Shown here piece after piece: positions 1 through 8,790 of a stretch of 64,000 nucleotides of DNA. This stretch comes from a bacterium (GTDB lineage: Bacteria > Planctomycetota > Planctomycetia > Kolteriales > Kolteriaceae): assembly GCA_019748235.1 (NCBI GenBank), contig JAIEPU010000057.1, positions 19,011 to 83,010 of the forward strand. Reading direction: 5' to 3'. The notes beneath the pieces were generated by a model. It was not told where the DNA came from. It searched no databases and worked only from the letters and a program-made list of their open reading frames with translations. The position numbers were made by a program, and so were the translations under genes. Position 1 is the stretch's first letter, and each line of letters begins with the position of its first letter.

Positions 1-1070
1 GCCTCATCCCCCCCTTTCTTCTTTAGAGCGGCCAAATTGATCTTGGGTTGCGGCGTCCCGGCCGGGCACGTCACCTTCGGAGCGGATTCCTTTGGGGTGT
101 TTGTCGCGGTGGGTAGTTCGTCTTCATCGTCAAACTTAGCCAAGAGTGAAGAAATGGCCTCTTGCGACAGCGATTCATTCTGGTCGGCACCCGGTGCTTC
201 CTCCTGCTCGAAAGTAGCTGTCATGTCCGCGGATTCTGAATCTCCGTTTTTCGGCACTGAAGCGGGGGCTGGCAATAAGTCTTCAGGCTCAACGGATCGT
301 TCGGCGGCTTCTTCCTCGACCTGCTTCAAAGCAAGCGCGATCTCCGCCGCGACGAGATCGTCTACCTCGTTGCTGTCGGTCAGTTCAGTCACGATATCGT
401 TGGGCACGTGAACCGCTGCTTCCTTGGATGAGTCATCGGCAACAGGAGATTCCGCTTCCTTCCATGCATCATCCGTTTCATAAGCCGCCACTTCTGGCAA
501 AACAGTTGCCGTATTGGAAACCTCTAATTCTGCGGAGACATCGATGTCAGAGTCGCTCTCATCGTCATCGAGATTTTCGTTCAAACCATGAAAAGTGTTA
601 TCGACCAATCGGTCATGATCGCCCGGTACTTCGTCCACTTCATCGATCAGAAGATGGCTCATCTCGACATTTGATGGCGAGGAAGAAGACTCGACCGCCG
701 TCTCTTTCGTGTTCGCCGGTTCGTCATCGAAATTGGCTGTGGGATTCTCCATTTCCACAAGATCGTTGAGCAATTCGGAAGTCGGCATTTCTTCAGCCCA
801 TGTGGGCATGGGAGGTTCTGCGAGGAGTTTTGCTCGAACAGGATTCGGCGAGGGGATGGATCTGACGGAAGCTTTCACGCCAGCGAGAAGGAGGTCCTCC
901 ATCCAGTCATCAGGAGAGGAGGCATTGGGAATCGATTGAACATTGGTTGTTGCCGAGGAGTTCGGCATTCGCACCCCTTCCTCGGATTCAATTGGGGCGA
1001 ACGAATTGGCATTAGTCACCACGGGGTCGAGAGATTCGCCTTCGGTCGACGTTGGTTGGTCGGCATTCAT
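1..1070 (-). CDS. Acidic, Ser/Glu/Asp-rich hypothetical protein (C-terminus beyond window)
   Basis: The reverse strand is open from an ATG at 1068-1070 to the left edge, giving at least 356 codons and no stop. The start reads MNADQPTSTEGESLD. The protein is strongly acidic and low in complexity, rich in Glu, Asp, Ser, Ala, Pro and Val, with few aromatic residues and no signal peptide or membrane segment. That composition suggests a disordered cytoplasmic region. Near the visible end it has LSQEAISSLLAKFDDED, which resembles the short 'LSQxEIDALL' helix at the N-terminus of FliM-type proteins, and then a more basic stretch PKINLAALKKKGG. These may be docking segments leading into a folded domain outside the window. 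The plus-strand reading frames over 37-939 are antisense to it. I do not recognise the family, so the function is unknown. The coding call is inferred from the long open frame and consistent composition. Confidence 0.6.
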   Translation of the reverse strand, partial: MNADQPTSTEGESLDPVVTNANSFAPIESEEGVRMPNSSATTNVQSIPNASSPDDWMEDLLLAGVKASVRSIPSPNPVRAKLLAEPPMPTWAEEMPTSELLNDLVEMENPTANFDDEPANTKETAVESSSSPSNVEMSHLLIDEVDEVPGDHDRLVDNTFHGLNENLDDDESDSDIDVSAELEVSNTATVLPEVAAYETDDAWKEAESPVADDSSKEAAVHVPNDIVTELTDSNEVDDLVAAEIALALKQVEEEAAERSVEPEDLLPAPASVPKNGDSESADMTATFEQEEAPGADQNESLSQEAISSLLAKFDDEDELPTATNTPKESAPKVTCPAGTPQPKINLAALKKKGGDE

Positions 1071-1452
1071 GGTGTGAGACTCATTGCAGGCAAAGCGTTA
1101 ACCGTCGGTGGCTGAATATTCCCTCGACAATACCCTGCCCATAAACATTGGCGACAGACACCCCGTCCCGAAGCGGACTGCTCCGTTAAAGTCTATCACA
1201 TGACATGACAGCGTACGCAGAGAGTTTCAGACTTCTAACAGTGTCGTCGAACGAGTTATCGAACTTTTGATTCAAGTGATAATTCGAGCCATCATGGCTT
1301 CCATTTCGTCCATACGACCGGCGCAACGGGAAGCGGTTCGCGCTGACATAACTCGAGGGGCTTTACCATCCCCAATTGATTTTCTTGAGGGCATCACTGC
1401 CCAAACGAGTTAAAATGCTGGTTCTATCCATCAAGTCGACTCTGAGGTGACA
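1071..1452. promoter_or_regulatory. Divergent intergenic region
   Basis: This 382-base gap lies between the acidic gene, which reads left, and the dehydrogenase gene, which reads right, so it should hold both promoters. No open frame, tRNA or clear terminator is visible. GAGGTGA at 1444-1450 is the likely ribosome binding site of the right-hand gene. I could not assign promoter boxes with confidence. Confidence 0.4.
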
Positions 1453-4446
1453 ATGCGAGTTCGGTTTCCGGCAGCCTTCTTTTTTTTCTGCGGCATCCTG
1501 GGACTCGTTCCCATTCTCTCGGGCGAAGAATCGGAAAAGAAGCTCGATGACTTACTTCCCCGGATCTCGGCGAAGGAACCAGCCGAGGCGATCAAATCGT
1601 TCGCGACACGTGACGGTTTTGTTTTGCAGTTGGCGGCGCATGAACCGGTGGTGGTTGACCCTGTAGATGCCGCCTTCGATGAGGATGGAAGACTGTTCGT
1701 CTGCGAAATGCGCGGCTACCCCTTTCCAGAAGATGAAGCGAAACCCATTGGCCGAATCCGCGTGTTATCCGATCGAGACGATAATGGCATTTACGAAAAG
1801 AGCGACATTCTTGCCGACGATCTCTTTTGGCCAACAGGTATCGCGGTTTGGCAAGGTGGTTGCTTCGTCGTTGCCGCACCTGATCTCTGGTACTTGAAAG
1901 ATACCAATGATGACGGCGTCGCCGATATTCGTGAAAAGGTATTCACGGGATTCGAACGAGCCAACGTCCAGGCACTCGCCAATAACCTGAAATGGGGATT
2001 GGACGGCTGGATCTATGGAGCCTCTTCCTCAAACGGTGGAAGCATTCGCCGTGTTGATGATCCCAAAGCTCCTGTCGTCTCCATTCGTGGATCAGACTTT
2101 CGATTCGAACCCAAATCGCGACGATTCGAAGCGATCTCGGGAACCGCTCAATTCGGCAACTCATTCGACGATCATTACAATCGCTTCGTCTGCTCGAACA
2201 GCAATCACGCGGTACACGTCGCTTTCGATAGTCGTTACTTGCCGAATAATCGGTTCGTTTCGGTCCCTTCAGTTCTCGAAAGCATTGCCAAAGATGGAGC
2301 GGCGGCGCCTGTCTTTCGTACCAGCCAGGCTGAGCCCTGGCGGCTCGTTCGCACCGCGCGTCGGGCGGCCTCGGGACAGCCATTTGCCGAGACAGAACTT
2401 CATGCGACGGGTTTTTTTACCTCGGCGAGTGGAATCACCATCTATCGGGGAGACGCGTATCCACTCCACTATCGGGGTAATCTGTTCGTCGGCGATGTGG
2501 GGGGAAACCTGGTTCATCGAAAGAAGCTCACGCCGGATGGGCCGACGTTCGTCGCCAGCCGCCTGGAAGACGGAGTCGAGTTCCTGACCTCGACCGATAA
2601 TTGGTTCCGTCCTGTCAATTTCGTCAACGCTCCCGATGGAACGCTCTACATCCTCGACATGTATCGCGAGACGATCGAGCATCCATGGTCGATTCCCGAG
2701 GATATCAAGGCCCATCTTGATTTGACGAGCGGGAAAGACCGGGGACGCATCTATCGGCTGACTCCTCCTGAATTCAAACGACGTGCGACACCCAAGTTAT
2801 CGTCCGCATCGACGCAGGAATTAGTTCAACTCCTCGGGCATACGAATGCCTGGCATCGAGAATCAGCCGCGCGACTTCTTATGGAACGGAATGATGAGAC
2901 GACGAAAGCGCACATCAGGTCTCTTCTCGCGGCGAAAAAAGATGGGCCGCGCCTCGATCAGCTCCATGCGCTAGGAATTCTTCACGGTTTGGGGCTGCTC
3001 GAGCAGCAAGACATTCTTTTGGGACTCGCTTCTGCCGACCCGTCCGTTCGAGAACAATCCGTTCGATATGCGGAAGGAATGATGTCGGATGATCGGATGG
3101 CCCATGCCGTGGAGCGACTTGCGGAGGACAAGGATTTTCGAGTTCGCTGGCAAGTGGCACTCTCGCTCGGCTTCTCGGATTCGCCCCGTCGCGCGGACGA
3201 TCTCCTCAAACTCGCGACGCATGATCCGAAAAGCGCGTGGATGCGAACGGCGGTTCTCCTCTCCTCCAGCAATGTCGAGCCTTCCATGCTGAAATCGCTT
3301 CTCAAAGAGAAGGATGACTCGCTCGCCCCTTTGGGCGAAGAGCTTTTGCGCATCGTTGCCGTCAAAGGAAACGCTAGCGACATCACATCGGCGGCATCAA
3401 GTCTGTCGGATTCTCCCTGGAGCAAATCGCGAAGGATCGCGCTCGCCGCGGCGTTTGCCGACGGACTCAGGCAATCGCAGTCCACCGGTAAACTTTGGCA
3501 GACAATCAATACAACCTCGGTCGGTGAGTCGCTGCGATCGCTCCTCAAGGAAGCGAAGACGATCGCAACCAATCACGAAGCCTCGGCGACGGATCGTACG
3601 GAAGCTCTTCGCGCACTTCAATTGAGCCAGGACGATTTGGCAGATGAACTCGCCAAACTTCTGAATTCTCACGAGCCGCGAGAGGTACAACTGGAATCGC
3701 TTCATATTCTTGATCGATCCTCTCGCGCGGATGTCGGTGAGCGAGTCGTCAAGGCGTGGAGCTCCGCAACACCGGGCCTGCGAGCTGAAATGATCGAAGT
3801 ACTACTTGCCCGACCTGATCGCCATGCCGCGTTGTGGGGGGCGGTCGAAAAAGGAGATATCCTTCCAGGGCAGCTTTCGAGCGCGGCTCGCCAGCGGCTT
3901 TTGAATTCCGTCGCGACGCGGGGCAATGAAAAAGCGAAGACGCTTCTCACCGCGGGAACGGCAAATAGGCAAGGAATTATTCAAGCTTACCGAAAGGGGC
4001 TTGATGTGAAGGGGGATGACGTCGCGGGACGAAAGGTCTTCGAGCGGGAATGCGCGACCTGTCATCGTTTACGCGAAAAAGGGTATGACGTCGGACCGAA
4101 TCTCGCCACCGTGACGAATCGAACGCCAGTGCAACTCGTCGATCATATCCTCGATCCTAATCTTGAAATCCTACCGACCTTCCTCGAGTACACTGTCGTT
4201 CTCAATGACGGTCGAACGGCAAACGGACTTATCTCATCTGAAACTGCCACGAGCATCACGCTTAAAAGAGCAGAGGGTGTGGTCCAAACTATTCCGCGCG
4301 ACGAAATTGATGAGATCAAGTCGACGGGAAAATCCCTAATGCCGGAAGGTCTCGAACAGAAAATCAGCAAAGAGGAAATGGCGAATCTCATCGCGTACCT
4401 GTTGAAGGCGTCAGACACGAGTCAAATTACAGGAACGCGCAAATGA
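1453..4446 (+). CDS. PVC-type membrane-bound dehydrogenase with HEAT repeats and haem-binding domain
   Basis: The product is an exported protein of about 997 residues. A signal peptide (hydrophobic FFFFCGILGLVPIL near residue 15) is followed by a beta-propeller of the PVC 'membrane-bound dehydrogenase' type (about 40-420), with repeated DxxGxxx blades such as DRDDNGIYEK and DTNDDGVADI. A helical HEAT-like region (about 440-830) and a C-terminal PVC haem-binding domain follow. The haem motif is CATCH at 867-871, with a conserved VGPNLATV just after it. The family is abundant in planctomycetes and is thought to oxidise sugars or other organics in the periplasm; the substrate is unknown. The ATG at 1453 is preferred over the GTG at 1447 because GAGG at 1444-1447 sits five bases before it. 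It is convergent with the PLP enzyme gene, nine bases away. Confidence 0.9.
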   Translation: MRVRFPAAFFFFCGILGLVPILSGEESEKKLDDLLPRISAKEPAEAIKSFATRDGFVLQLAAHEPVVVDPVDAAFDEDGRLFVCEMRGYPFPEDEAKPIGRIRVLSDRDDNGIYEKSDILADDLFWPTGIAVWQGGCFVVAAPDLWYLKDTNDDGVADIREKVFTGFERANVQALANNLKWGLDGWIYGASSSNGGSIRRVDDPKAPVVSIRGSDFRFEPKSRRFEAISGTAQFGNSFDDHYNRFVCSNSNHAVHVAFDSRYLPNNRFVSVPSVLESIAKDGAAAPVFRTSQAEPWRLVRTARRAASGQPFAETELHATGFFTSASGITIYRGDAYPLHYRGNLFVGDVGGNLVHRKKLTPDGPTFVASRLEDGVEFLTSTDNWFRPVNFVNAPDGTLYILDMYRETIEHPWSIPEDIKAHLDLTSGKDRGRIYRLTPPEFKRRATPKLSSASTQELVQLLGHTNAWHRESAARLLMERNDETTKAHIRSLLAAKKDGPRLDQLHALGILHGLGLLEQQDILLGLASADPSVREQSVRYAEGMMSDDRMAHAVERLAEDKDFRVRWQVALSLGFSDSPRRADDLLKLATHDPKSAWMRTAVLLSSSNVEPSMLKSLLKEKDDSLAPLGEELLRIVAVKGNASDITSAASSLSDSPWSKSRRIALAAAFADGLRQSQSTGKLWQTINTTSVGESLRSLLKEAKTIATNHEASATDRTEALRALQLSQDDLADELAKLLNSHEPREVQLESLHILDRSSRADVGERVVKAWSSATPGLRAEMIEVLLARPDRHAALWGAVEKGDILPGQLSSAARQRLLNSVATRGNEKAKTLLTAGTANRQGIIQAYRKGLDVKGDDVAGRKVFERECATCHRLREKGYDVGPNLATVTNRTPVQLVDHILDPNLEILPTFLEYTVVLNDGRTANGLISSETATSITLKRAEGVVQTIPRDEIDEIKSTGKSLMPEGLEQKISKEEMANLIAYLLKASDTSQITGTRK

Positions 4447-4455
4447 CCGCGATGA

Positions 4456-5685
4456 TCAAAGCACATCGAGGAAGCGATCAACCTCTTCCTCGGTGTTGTA
4501 ATGCACGAGACCGATCCGCACCATCCCTTTCGGCTCCAGGCCAAGGGCCTCCGTAAGAGGTTGAGCGTAAAAGTTTCCATGCCACACGAAGATGCCGGCA
4601 TCCGCAAGTCTCTGGTCGATCGACGCGGGATCTTCCGTTCGATGGGTGATGGAGATGGTCGGAACGCGTTCATGGCATCGAGCAGGATCTGTGATCCCCC
4701 AGATCCGGATTTCGGATTTGCTCTGAATCCCGGCAATCAATCGCTTGGCCAGATTCCTCTCCACCTCCTCAATCGTTTGCATCGCCGAAGATAGAGCTTC
4801 TTTTCGCGACGCTTTCAATCCGATTTGTTCGCGGCCCAAGTCCGCCAAATAGTCGACCGCCGCCAGCGCCCCCGCGATCCCCTCCATGTTCGGCGTGCCG
4901 GTCATCCATCGATCGGGGATCTGATTGGAGGCGGGACGAACTTTGTATGCCGGAAGCGTCTCCAGCAGAGTTCTCTTTCCCCACAAGATTCCGACGTGCG
5001 GTCCGAAGAATTTGTAGGCCGAGCAAACGAGGAAATCGCATCCCCACTCTAGTGCATTCATCGGGCCATGGGGTGCATAGTGAACGGCATCGAGATATAC
5101 GATCGCCCCCACGTCATGAGCAAGCCGAGTTATCTCTTGGACGGGATGAATCGTACCCGTGGCATTGGAAGCACATCCGACAGCGACGAGTTTCGTGCGA
5201 GAAGAAAGCTTCGATTGAAAATCACTCAAGTCGAGTGTTCCATCCTCGGGACGGACACGAATCCTTTTCACGACGGCGCCAGCGTCGGATGCTGCCCGAA
5301 CCCACGGTGTGAAGTTCGCGTCGTGATCCGAGTCAGAGACGATCACCTCATCCCCTTCCCTCCATGTTCGACCGATCGCTCGGCTGATCTGAAAGGTGAT
5401 GGTCGTCATATTGGCGCCGAAGACAATCTCTTCAGGGTCGGAAGCACCCATTAAATCCGCCATCGCTCGACGGGCTTCGTCCAACAAGGCGTCACTTTCT
5501 CGACTGGTGGCGAAGAGGCCGCCATGATTCGCGTTGCAGTGGAGCAAGTAATCGCCGATCCCATCAACCACTCGTTGGGGAACTTGGGTCCCAGCCGGTC
5601 CATCGAAGAAAATCGCTGGGCGGTTGTTGACCAACCGTGACAATGATGGGAACTGCTTACGAACTCGATTGATGTCGAACGCCAT
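4456..5685 (-). CDS. Cysteine desulfurase-like protein (class V aminotransferase family)
   Basis: The product has about 409 residues and the PLP fold type I of class V aminotransferases. The segment SAYKFFGPHVG places the Schiff-base lysine at residue 225, and the PLP-contacting region with LDAVHYAPHG precedes it. FFDGPAGTQVP near the N-terminus is typical of the 'cysteine desulfurase-like' subgroup, which is related to SufS and isopenicillin-N epimerase. I see no clear mobile cysteine loop, so desulfurase chemistry is not assured; an epimerase or lyase role is possible. The start MAFDINRVRKQFPSL at 5685 fits the family. A GTG at 5703 would add six residues but falls inside a hairpin. The ribosome binding site GGAGG (5697-5701) lies in the 3' arm of that hairpin. 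The upstream gene on this strand is the second barrel protein. Confidence 0.85.
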   Translation of the reverse strand: MAFDINRVRKQFPSLSRLVNNRPAIFFDGPAGTQVPQRVVDGIGDYLLHCNANHGGLFATSRESDALLDEARRAMADLMGASDPEEIVFGANMTTITFQISRAIGRTWREGDEVIVSDSDHDANFTPWVRAASDAGAVVKRIRVRPEDGTLDLSDFQSKLSSRTKLVAVGCASNATGTIHPVQEITRLAHDVGAIVYLDAVHYAPHGPMNALEWGCDFLVCSAYKFFGPHVGILWGKRTLLETLPAYKVRPASNQIPDRWMTGTPNMEGIAGALAAVDYLADLGREQIGLKASRKEALSSAMQTIEEVERNLAKRLIAGIQSKSEIRIWGITDPARCHERVPTISITHRTEDPASIDQRLADAGIFVWHGNFYAQPLTEALGLEPKGMVRIGLVHYNTEEEVDRFLDVL

Positions 5686-5691
5686 AAATGC

Positions 5692-5728
5692 CTGAACCTC
5701 CACGCATCAAGGAAACGCGGAGGTTCAG
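5692..5728 (-). terminator. Hairpin between barrel gene and PLP-enzyme gene, covering the ribosome binding site
   Basis: CTGAACCTCC (5692-5701) is perfectly complementary to GGAGGTTCAG (5719-5728), a 10-bp stem with a 17-base loop. On the reverse strand the 3' arm contains the GGAGG of the downstream gene, 11 bases from its ATG. No T-tract follows, so this may act on translation or mRNA stability rather than as a terminator. A similar hairpin follows the upstream paralogue at 7302-7332. Confidence 0.5.
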
Positions 5729-5765
5729 TGTATGGTTCTGGTCACCCAATGGGGAACCGTCTCGG

Positions 5766-7139
5766 TTAGAAGTTCGCAGGGAGCGTGGTGTAACGGTTCA
5801 GACGACCAAAGTAGTAGTTGAACAGAACTTGAAGTTCCCCATTGAAGCTTCGGTTATTGTTATTCGTCACGGGGACGACGCCCGCGAGAGTGAGCGTTGA
5901 TCGTTGGCCGAATACGAAGTGCGAGCCTGCCGTCAGGTTGACGATGCTGTAATTCGCATTGGTATCGGTCAAGATCGTCGTGACATTGCCGTTGTTGATC
6001 GAGCCGTTGTTGACGGTATCCGCGTTGCCGAGCGCCTGGTTGTAGTGAACTTCGAAAATGGGCGCAATGCCTGTGATGAACGATCCTGGATTCTTGTAAA
6101 TCCAGTAACCGACGTTCCAGTCGAGGAAGAGGACGCTCGTATCGCTGTAATCACCGGCTTTGGCCAATGAGTTCGTTGAATTGTTAAGCATGTAGACCGA
6201 TCGGCCAGTGGCGTCCACATCGTACTGACCATAAATCTGCGTAAAGAAGCGGCCGGGCATGTAGACCAATCCCAGGTAGGGTGCCAGATGAGTTCCCTGG
6301 TTCTTCACTCGAAGGATATCCGATCCGTTTTGAGTTAAAACTTGATCGTTCGCGGTCGGGGTGGTGATCGAAAGACCTCCACCGAAAGCGACCGTGTTCG
6401 ATGAGTAGATCAATCCCTTCAGAAAGACCGTCACGTTGCCGAGCTGCGTGTTCGTCGAGCCGATGTTCGTGACGTCTTGTGTGGAATCGAGCGTTCCGGC
6501 AAAGGGAACTCGAACCTCAACGGACGTGTTCCCATTGAAGAATGTCTTCTCGAACCCTGGCACATACCGATTGACATTGGTGCCATTGGCCGTCAGCGGC
6601 ACGCCGTTGAAATATTGATAGCCGAAGTAAACGCGGTCTTGTGGGAGGACACTCGTGTTTTCCGCGAGCTTGAGTCGCCCCACACCACCGCCCGTTCCAG
6701 GTGACGTGTTGATCGGCGTCACCCGCGTCGGGAAGAAGCCACCATCCGTGTACCCCTGAACGACGGTCGTTCCCCCCGCGGCTCCGAAGAAATCGCCAAC
6801 CATATTCGGCGCAGCAAAGTTAGACGCAGAGGCGACGTCATACTGTCCAGCCAGCGCCTGGTCGAATGCCGAGTTCGTCTCGGGAGCGTTGTTGGCTGCT
6901 TGAGGGCTGGGAGCATTGGGAGACTGAGATGCATCAGCACTCTCCGCTGCTTTCGGTTGAATCTCGGTACTAGCCGACGGCGGAGAAGTCGACTCTTCAA
7001 TAATCGCCGGATACGACGGCGGGCATGTATCGCAGCTCTTCTTCTTGCCGAATCCAGCGGCAAATGAGTCGCTTCCAATGACAATGCTCAGTGCGGCTGT
7101 CAGTGTGGCCAATCGGCGAGAAATAGGGAGCTGATACAC
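5766..7139 (-). CDS. Outer-membrane beta-barrel-like protein, paralogue B
   Basis: The product has about 457 residues. The chosen start is a GTG at 7137-7139, with AAAGGA (7148-7153) eight bases upstream. It leads straight into a typical signal peptide (MYQLPISRRLATLTAALSI). The ATG at 7217 would add 26 residues that spoil the signal peptide. The mature N-terminus has a Cys-Pro motif, CDTCPPSYP followed by IIEE, then a Pro/Ser/Ala-rich linker. The rest is Gly/Asn/Thr/aromatic-rich with alternating hydrophobicity, as in porin-like barrels, and ends FGRLNRYTTLPANF with the terminal Phe typical of outer-membrane proteins. It is closely related along its whole length to the gene just upstream (7363-8790); both share YFGYQYF, NRYVPGFEKTFFNG and VRVPFAGTLDSTQD. 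The function is unknown; a surface or channel role is inferred. Confidence 0.8.
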   Translation of the reverse strand: MYQLPISRRLATLTAALSIVIGSDSFAAGFGKKKSCDTCPPSYPAIIEESTSPPSASTEIQPKAAESADASQSPNAPSPQAANNAPETNSAFDQALAGQYDVASASNFAAPNMVGDFFGAAGGTTVVQGYTDGGFFPTRVTPINTSPGTGGGVGRLKLAENTSVLPQDRVYFGYQYFNGVPLTANGTNVNRYVPGFEKTFFNGNTSVEVRVPFAGTLDSTQDVTNIGSTNTQLGNVTVFLKGLIYSSNTVAFGGGLSITTPTANDQVLTQNGSDILRVKNQGTHLAPYLGLVYMPGRFFTQIYGQYDVDATGRSVYMLNNSTNSLAKAGDYSDTSVLFLDWNVGYWIYKNPGSFITGIAPIFEVHYNQALGNADTVNNGSINNGNVTTILTDTNANYSIVNLTAGSHFVFGQRSTLTLAGVVPVTNNNNRSFNGELQVLFNYYFGRLNRYTTLPANF

Positions 7140-7301
7140 GGCATGTATCCTTTGCGTGGACAAAATGACGCTTTCCTGCTTTCTGGATCGGAGCGTTCCG
7201 CTTATTAACTCGTTCAATTCCTTGAAGAATTCGTCGACTCAGCGTTAAAAGAAAACGGTTTTACGGCTCACGACGGGAGTGGGTATGACAAGAAATGAAC
7301 A

Positions 7302-7332
7302 ATCTCCACGCACCGAAGGGAAACGTGGAGAT
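7302..7332 (-). terminator. Hairpin downstream of barrel paralogue A
   Basis: ATCTCCACG (7302-7310) pairs perfectly with CGTGGAGAT (7324-7332) around a 13-base loop, 30 bases behind the stop of the upstream barrel gene. On the reverse strand it is followed by the T-rich TGTTCATTTCTTG. Its core CTCCACGCA...AAACG.GGAG matches the hairpin behind paralogue B, so the hairpin was probably duplicated with the gene. Confidence 0.55.
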
Positions 7333-7362
7333 CGCGTTCATCAACTCATGGGTCAGGTGATT

Positions 7363-8790
7363 TTAGAAGTTGACCGGAAGCGTGCTGTATCGATTAAGCC
7401 GACCAAAGTAGTAGTTGAACAGAACTTGGAACTCGCCGTTGAATCCGCGGTTGCTGGCGTTGGTTGCCGGAAGCACGCCCGCCAATGTCAACGTTGATCG
7501 CTGTCCAAAGACAAAATGAGTTCCTGCGGTCAGATTCACGATGCTGTAATTCGGATTGTTGTCAGTGACGACGAGGCCAGTTCCATTCACATTTCCACCG
7601 GAGAACCCATTCGTGACGGTGTCCGCATTACCAAGTGCTTGGTTGTAGTGGACTTCGAAGATTGGCGCGATGCCGGTCACGAAGGTCGACGGATTTCGGT
7701 AGATCCAGTAACCAAGATTCCAATCGAGGAACAAAACGCTCGTATCGTTATAGTTTCCGGCTGATTGAAGAGCGCCAGTTTGTGAATTCGCCATGTACAC
7801 CGGTCGGCCGGTCGCATCGACATCGTACTGAGCATACATCTGAACGAAGAATCGGTTCGGCATCCAGATCACGCCAAGATAAGGAGCCAAGTGCGTTCCC
7901 TGATTTTTGATCCGAAGTATTTCCGAACCATTCTGAGTAACAACGGCGTCGTTTGCCGTCGGCGTCGTGATGCTTAACCCGCCCCCCATTGCCATGGTGT
8001 CTGACTGGTACAACAATCCCTTGAGGAACAAAGTCACGTTACCTAGCTGAGTGTTCGTCGCACCGATCTGATTCAAGTCCTGTGTCGAGTCCAGCGTGCC
8101 GGCAAATGGTACGCGAACCTCCACCGATGTCGTGCCGTTGAAGAACGTCTTTTCGAAGCCCGGAACGTAACGATTCACGTTCGTTCCGTTGCCGATCGGA
8201 ACGCCTTGAAAGTATTGGTAACCGAAGTAAGCACGATCCTGCGGCAGAATGCTTGTGTTTTCGGCGAGCTTGACTCGACCGACACCGTTGCCCGTTCCAG
8301 GAGAAATTCCGAGCGTCTGATTCTGCGTGGTCGTTTGATAGATCGTCACCGGTCGGACTTGACCGTCAATATTGAGGAAAACAGTCCGGCTGGTGGTGAT
8401 GGATTCGGTCAGCGTCATGGCACTCGCGGCACCGAAGAAATCACCGACCATGTTCGGAGCGCTAAAATTCGAAGCCGACGCGACGTCGTACTGCCCCGTC
8501 AGGCTTTGATCGAGCGCTGAATCAGTGGTCGGAGCGTTATTGGGGGCCGGCGCCTGAGGTGAATTCGCTTCGGGAGCGTTTGGTTGAGATTCGCTCGGCG
8601 CAATGGGCTGAGCCGTTGATAGAGGCGGTGTGCTCGGGACCTCTTCGATAACGGTCGGATAGCCCGGCGGGCAGACGTCACAATTCCGTTTGGCTTTGCC
8701 AAATCCAGCAGCCGCAGCTTCGGGTGAAACCACGAGAGTTGTCGCTAAAGCAAGGTGCAAAACAATCTGAGACAAGCGTCGAGGCGTCAC
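7363..8790 (-). CDS. Outer-membrane beta-barrel-like protein, paralogue A
   Basis: The product has about 475 residues. The start is a GTG at 8788-8790 with AAGGAG close upstream, giving the signal peptide MTPRRLSQIVLHLALATTLVV. The ATG at 8949 would add 53 residues unlike a leader. The mature N-terminus again has the Cys-Pro motif (CDVCPPGYP, then VIEE) and a Pro-rich linker. The barrel-like body shares long identical runs with paralogue B and ends FGRLNRYSTLPVNF with a terminal Phe. It differs by an insertion near residue 120 (SITTSRTVFLNIDGQVRP) where B has a shorter segment. The adjacency, same orientation and similarity show a tandem duplication. Known families give no firm function. An outer-membrane channel or surface protein is inferred from composition and the C-terminal signature. 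Confidence 0.8.
   Translation of the reverse strand: MTPRRLSQIVLHLALATTLVVSPEAAAAGFGKAKRNCDVCPPGYPTVIEEVPSTPPLSTAQPIAPSESQPNAPEANSPQAPAPNNAPTTDSALDQSLTGQYDVASASNFSAPNMVGDFFGAASAMTLTESITTSRTVFLNIDGQVRPVTIYQTTTQNQTLGISPGTGNGVGRVKLAENTSILPQDRAYFGYQYFQGVPIGNGTNVNRYVPGFEKTFFNGTTSVEVRVPFAGTLDSTQDLNQIGATNTQLGNVTLFLKGLLYQSDTMAMGGGLSITTPTANDAVVTQNGSEILRIKNQGTHLAPYLGVIWMPNRFFVQMYAQYDVDATGRPVYMANSQTGALQSAGNYNDTSVLFLDWNLGYWIYRNPSTFVTGIAPIFEVHYNQALGNADTVTNGFSGGNVNGTGLVVTDNNPNYSIVNLTAGTHFVFGQRSTLTLAGVLPATNASNRGFNGEFQVLFNYYFGRLNRYSTLPVNF

Noticed and set aside
37..939. Three plus-strand reading frames (37-411, 428-769, 709-939)
   Set aside because: They are antisense to one continuous acidic reverse-strand frame (1-1070) with better composition; none has a ribosome binding site.
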